Below are positions 60,313 to 64,000 of a stretch of 64,000 nt of DNA, piece by piece. Numbering within the stretch: position 1 is the first letter of the stretch; the number at the start of each line of letters is the position of its first letter. The notes beneath the pieces were generated by a model. It worked only from the letters and a program-made list of their open reading frames with translations. It ran no database searches and was not told where the DNA came from. A program made the translations under genes and the position numbers. Origin of the DNA: Physcomitrium patens (Eukaryota > Streptophyta > Bryopsida > Funariales > Funariaceae); NCBI RefSeq assembly GCF_000002425.4, contig NC_037256.1, positions 9,444,190-9,508,189 of the forward strand, read 5' to 3'.

Positions 60313-63300
60313 GTGCGGCTGGAATCTTGTACAACTTCTAATGAAGGTCCTATCCTCTCCTCAGAACCATCTCCTTGTTTTATAATAGATGTGTGTTTAG
60401 GACCTAATAATTACAAAGCCTCTGCCTTGATAGATTCAGGAGCCTCAGCTTGTTTTTTAGATGAAGAATTTGCTAGATGTCATAGAATATCATTAATACA
60501 AAAAACTAAACCTGTACACGTAGAAGTCATAGATGGTCGCCCGTTGTCTTCTGGAGATGTAACTCACGAAACACTTCCTGTAGATGTAGTAATAAATGGT
60601 CATAGTAGTTGCGTAATTTTTAATATAATTAGATCTCCCTCTAATCCAGTAATTTTAGGCTTATCATGGTTAGAAAAGTATAATCCTCGAATAGATTGGA
60701 TTTCTCGTAAACTTGATTTTCCTCGGAGCATTAGTAACAGTTCTATTAATCAAGTAAAAAACCATGAGTCTAGTATAGTAAAACCCGCACTTATAGGAGC
60801 AAAAGCATTTATACACGCAGCAAAAGAAGGATCAACTTTTGCTATTTATGCTGCACCTATTTCTGAAAGCGTAAAGACTTCAAGTGGCATTCCAAGTCAA
60901 TATCAGGATTATCAAGACGTTTTTGAGAAAAAGAATGCAGATATTCTTCCTGAGCATCGCCCATACGATTGTTCAATCGATCTCAAGGAAGGAACTCAGC
61001 CACCATTTGGACCAATTTACAGTTTATCGCAAGATGAGATGGCTGAACTCAAGACATATATTGACGAGAATTTAGCGAAGAATTTCATACGCCATTCAAA
61101 ATCTCCAGCAGGAGCTCCAATTTTATTCGTAAAGAAAAAAGATGGATCTTTACGAATGTGTGTTGACTATCGAGGACTCAACAAGATCACAATCAAGAAC
61201 AGGTATCCATTACCTTTGATATCACGACTCCTTGACCAGTTAAATCAAGCTAAGATCTATACAAAAATAGATCTAAGAGGAGCATATAATCTAGTACGGA
61301 TCAAAGAAGGAGATGAATGGAAGACTGCGTTTCGAACCAGGTACGGACACTTTGAATACAATGTCATGCCTTTTGGACTCACAAATGCACCAGCTGCTTT
61401 TCAACATCTCATGAATGATGTATTTCGTGAATTCTTAGATAATTTTGTCATCTGCTACCTAGACGATATCCTGATTTATTCTAAGAATGTTGAAGAACAT
61501 GAAATACATGTTCGTCAAGTATTACAAAAACTTAGAGATGCAGGATTGTACGCCAAGATAGAAAAGTGTGTATTTCACACTACTCAAGTTGACTTTTTAG
61601 GATACATCATTTCAAATGATGGTCTTATGATGGATTCTAAGAAAGTCCAAACAATCATGGATTGGAAGATTCCAAAAACTGTAAGAGATGTCCAATGTTT
61701 CTTGGGATTTGCCAATTACTATCGGATCTTCATCAAAGACTTCTCACGAGTTGCAGCTCCACTTACACGCTTGACTAGTAAAGATAAATTTCAATGGAAT
61801 CAAGAAGCCGAAGCAATATTTGAAGCCTTGAAGACATCGTTTGTCTCTGCACCAGTCTTATATCGTGTTGACTTTTCCAAGGCATTTTTTATGGAAACAG
61901 ATGCATCAGATTTTGCCTTGGGTGCAGTTTTATCACAAATGGGAACAGATGACAAACTCCATCCGATAGCTTTTCATTCAAGAAAATTCTCAGCAGCCGA
62001 GATCAATTATGAGATCCACGATAAAGAACTTCTTGCGATCGTGGATTCCTTTCAAGAATGGCGTCATTATCTAGAAGGCGCTTCTAGTCCAGTCACTGTG
62101 TATACAGATCACAAGAACCTCGAGTATTTCATGTCAGCACGCGTGTTGAATCGTCGTCAAGCTCATTGGAGTATGTCTTTGTCAAGATTCGAGTTCATTA
62201 TCACTTATCGGCCAGGAAAACAACAAGGTTTATCCGATGCCCTATCTAGACGTTCTTATTTTGCACCAAAAGAAGGAGATGCAGCTTTTGAGCAACAAAG
62301 AACGGTCCTCTTGAAACCGGAGCAATTTCATCTCCGAGCAATGAAATCAACATTGACTGTTGATTCAACTTTTCTCAAGCAAATCCAGTCCAGTATGTCC
62401 TCAGACCCTCTTGTTCATGATATCGAGAATAATTCTTCCAAGTCTCATGATCCTTCTAAGTTTGAGTTCAAGAATAATCTATTATATTTTGAAGGACGCC
62501 TATATGTTCCAGAAGGAGAAGCACGTTTACGTGTTCTTCAAGCACGTCATGACTTTCCAGCAGCAGGACACTTTGGATATAATAAGACTTTGGAACTCAT
62601 ATCAAGAGATTTTTGGTGGCCACAAATGTGGAAGTCAGTCAAAGACTTTGTACAATCATGTGATATTTGTTCAAGATCAAAAATTCCTCGACATCGACCT
62701 TACGGACTTCTTCAGCCATTACCTATACCAGAACAACCATGGTCTTCTGTTTCTATTGATTTCATCACAGATCTTCCAAGCTCAAGATCTTATGATTCTA
62801 TATTTGTGATAGTAGATCGTTTCACCAAGATGGCACATTTTGTGCCATGTACAAAATCTATCACAGGTGAAGAAACAGCTAAGCTTTTCATTGATAATAT
62901 CTATCGCTATCATGGATTACCTAAAGATATCATATCGGATAGGGGAACTCAATTTATGTCAAGATTTTGGAGGACCCTTTTCAAGATTTTAAAAGTAGAC
63001 ATAAAGCTATCTTCGGCTTTCCATCCTCAAACTGATGGACAAACAGAGCGCGTAAACCAAGTCTTGGAGCAATATTTAAGGTGTACTATCAACTACCAAC
63101 AAGATGATTGGACAACCCTTCTGCCATTGGCAGAGTTTGCTTATAATAATACGGTACATTCTTCTACGCAACAAACACCTTTCTTTGCCAATTATGGCTA
63201 TCATCCACGACTTGATACTTTTGATTTTTCAAAAGTTGATAATCCTGCAGCAGAAGATATGGCAAATCGGTTGTCAGAGTTACATGCAATAATGAAGACA

Positions 63301-63801
63301 CAATTGAAGGAAGCTCAAGAACGACAAAAGATAAACGCAGATCTATATCGTAAGGAGCAACCACAAATCAACGTGGGTGATAAGGTATGGCTACTTCGTC
63401 GCAATATCAAGACTACTCGACCTTGTGACAAGTTGGACTATCGTAGGCTTGGCCCCTTTTCTGTTTCTGAACAGATCAACCCAGTTGCATATCGGTTACA
63501 TCTACCGGAGTCAATGAAGATCCATCCAGTATTCCACGTATCTCTTCTTGAACCATATAAGACAGTGGATATACAAGGAAGAAGACAAATGCCACCGCCT
63601 CCTATAGAAGTAGATAATAATGAAGAATTTGAGGTGGAAGAGATATTAGACTCAAGGCGGCGCCGAAATAAGCTGGAATATCTTGTTCATTGGCGCGGAT
63701 ATGATATTAGTGAGCGCACATGGGAGCCATCCAGGAATCTAGCAAATGCATCAGCTAAAGTCAAAGTTTTTCATCAACGACATCCATCGAAACCAAGATG
63801 A
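60313..63801 (+). CDS. pol: Pol polyprotein: protease-RT-RNase H-integrase-chromodomain
   Basis: 1162 residues, uninterrupted. Counting from GTG 60313: protease DSGA at 41-44; RT with KID at 318-320 and YLDD at 382-385; RNase H acidic residues D530, E572 and D599; integrase zinc domain H746, H753, C783, C786; catalytic D816, D876 and E912 with exactly 35 residues between the last two; LGPF at 1046-1049; chromodomain about 1104-1155 with a potential methyl-lysine cage F1106, W1127, Y1130. All key residues are present, so the enzyme set looks functional. No ATG lies at the start; the frame is -1 to gag and open upstream of GTG, so expression by -1 frameshift or restart is likely. Closest relatives known to me are Tf1/sushi and Tcn1-like chromoviruses. 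Confidence 0.96.
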   Translation: MRLESCTTSNEGPILSSEPSPCFIIDVCLGPNNYKASALIDSGASACFLDEEFARCHRISLIQKTKPVHVEVIDGRPLSSGDVTHETLPVDVVINGHSSCVIFNIIRSPSNPVILGLSWLEKYNPRIDWISRKLDFPRSISNSSINQVKNHESSIVKPALIGAKAFIHAAKEGSTFAIYAAPISESVKTSSGIPSQYQDYQDVFEKKNADILPEHRPYDCSIDLKEGTQPPFGPIYSLSQDEMAELKTYIDENLAKNFIRHSKSPAGAPILFVKKKDGSLRMCVDYRGLNKITIKNRYPLPLISRLLDQLNQAKIYTKIDLRGAYNLVRIKEGDEWKTAFRTRYGHFEYNVMPFGLTNAPAAFQHLMNDVFREFLDNFVICYLDDILIYSKNVEEHEIHVRQVLQKLRDAGLYAKIEKCVFHTTQVDFLGYIISNDGLMMDSKKVQTIMDWKIPKTVRDVQCFLGFANYYRIFIKDFSRVAAPLTRLTSKDKFQWNQEAEAIFEALKTSFVSAPVLYRVDFSKAFFMETDASDFALGAVLSQMGTDDKLHPIAFHSRKFSAAEINYEIHDKELLAIVDSFQEWRHYLEGASSPVTVYTDHKNLEYFMSARVLNRRQAHWSMSLSRFEFIITYRPGKQQGLSDALSRRSYFAPKEGDAAFEQQRTVLLKPEQFHLRAMKSTLTVDSTFLKQIQSSMSSDPLVHDIENNSSKSHDPSKFEFKNNLLYFEGRLYVPEGEARLRVLQARHDFPAAGHFGYNKTLELISRDFWWPQMWKSVKDFVQSCDICSRSKIPRHRPYGLLQPLPIPEQPWSSVSIDFITDLPSSRSYDSIFVIVDRFTKMAHFVPCTKSITGEETAKLFIDNIYRYHGLPKDIISDRGTQFMSRFWRTLFKILKVDIKLSSAFHPQTDGQTERVNQVLEQYLRCTINYQQDDWTTLLPLAEFAYNNTVHSSTQQTPFFANYGYHPRLDTFDFSKVDNPAAEDMANRLSELHAIMKTQLKEAQERQKINADLYRKEQPQINVGDKVWLLRRNIKTTRPCDKLDYRRLGPFSVSEQINPVAYRLHLPESMKIHPVFHVSLLEPYKTVDIQGRRQMPPPPIEVDNNEEFEVEEILDSRRRRNKLEYLVHWRGYDISERTWEPSRNLANASAKVKVFHQRHPSKPR

Positions 63802-63896
63802 AAATCTCTCTTATAAAAGAGACAAGATTGAGGCAAGATAACATTCAATTTCCTATCCTTGTTTGTAACTTCTTTGCATTTTGTGACGCTAATTAG

Positions 63897-64000
63897 ATGG
63901 AGAGCCAACAACCAGCGGATTCAACTCAAGAACCTTCGTTTGCTGACTTACCGGATGAGACATTGCGATTGTCACAACCTTCAAGACGACGCAACCGAGA
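63897..64000 (+). CDS. Third ORF (ORF3) start, element A, cut by window end
   Basis: ATG at 63897 opens a frame to the window edge with no stop: MESQQPADSTQEPSFADLP, then LRLSQPSRRRNR. It matches the first third of ORF3 in element B (44924 downward) and lacks the stop codons found there, for example Arg where B has TGA. It begins 95 nt after the pol stop. If the remaining two thirds are equally clean, this would be an intact copy of the unknown protein. Confidence 0.7.
   Translation, partial: MESQQPADSTQEPSFADLPDETLRLSQPSRRRNR

Larger units (their letters stand above)
58548..64000 (+). mobile_element. Element A: near-intact chromovirus, cut by window end
   Basis: Youngest-looking copy. It has a 5' LTR, primer site, leader, gag with one stop, an uninterrupted pol and the start of a third ORF. 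The 3' LTR lies outside the window. Inserted into the 5' LTR of element B in opposite orientation. Confidence 0.95.

Noticed and set aside
62360-62809. 149-codon frame overlapping pol of element A
   Set aside because: It lies entirely inside the intact pol frame and shows no independent motif; a shadow frame.

Overview
The window is almost wholly built of LTR retrotransposons. It looks like a piece of pericentromeric or other heterochromatic DNA from a land plant. The strongest guess is a moss such as Physcomitrium. Three things point there: (i) Ty3/gypsy chromoviruses whose pol and chromodomain resemble fungal (Tf1/sushi, Tcn1-like) elements, a group known from mosses and lycophytes; (ii) a Tat/Athila-type Ty3/gypsy relic, a plant lineage; (iii) a very AT-rich background in which old copies have decayed mainly by C-to-T and G-to-A changes. 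The species is an inference. I found no convincing host protein gene, tRNA or rRNA gene.

Layout. 1-4272: non-element DNA, with a GC-richer block near 1.5-3.2 kb. 4273-10588: degenerate but complete chromovirus 'copy 1' (family A) with both LTRs and target duplication ACTAT. 10594-14240: AT-rich, unassigned. 14250-17339: minus-strand Tat-like relic. 17340-18950: 5' LTR and gag of another chromovirus. 19845-25755: complete element F (second chromovirus family, 296-bp LTRs, target duplication GCATA). 26400-28627: decayed chromovirus pol. 28628-38628: decayed element D (family of C) carrying two solo LTR insertions and ending in a run of three LTR 3' ends. 38629-43570: very decayed chromovirus E, itself carrying a 0.5-kb insertion. 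43900-58547: minus-strand chromovirus B (family A), interrupted by complete element C (46292-54841), and with its own 5' LTR interrupted by element A (58548 to beyond the window end). A is nearly intact: its pol is one open frame of 1162 codons and gag has a single stop.

Shared biology. Families A and F appear to be self-priming: 2 nt after the 5' LTR is an 11-nt site exactly complementary to the predicted first 11 nt of their own transcript. The two families differ at three of the 11 positions and the partner changes with them. Both also share a palindrome at the predicted start site, a leader hairpin with a 14-nt loop, a conserved gag-pol junction (TAG, 5 nt, GTG, pol in the -1 frame), and a third ORF downstream of pol (about 140 codons in family A, 118 in F) that I do not recognise. 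I regard that ORF and the coupled start-site/self-priming architecture as the most interesting contents.
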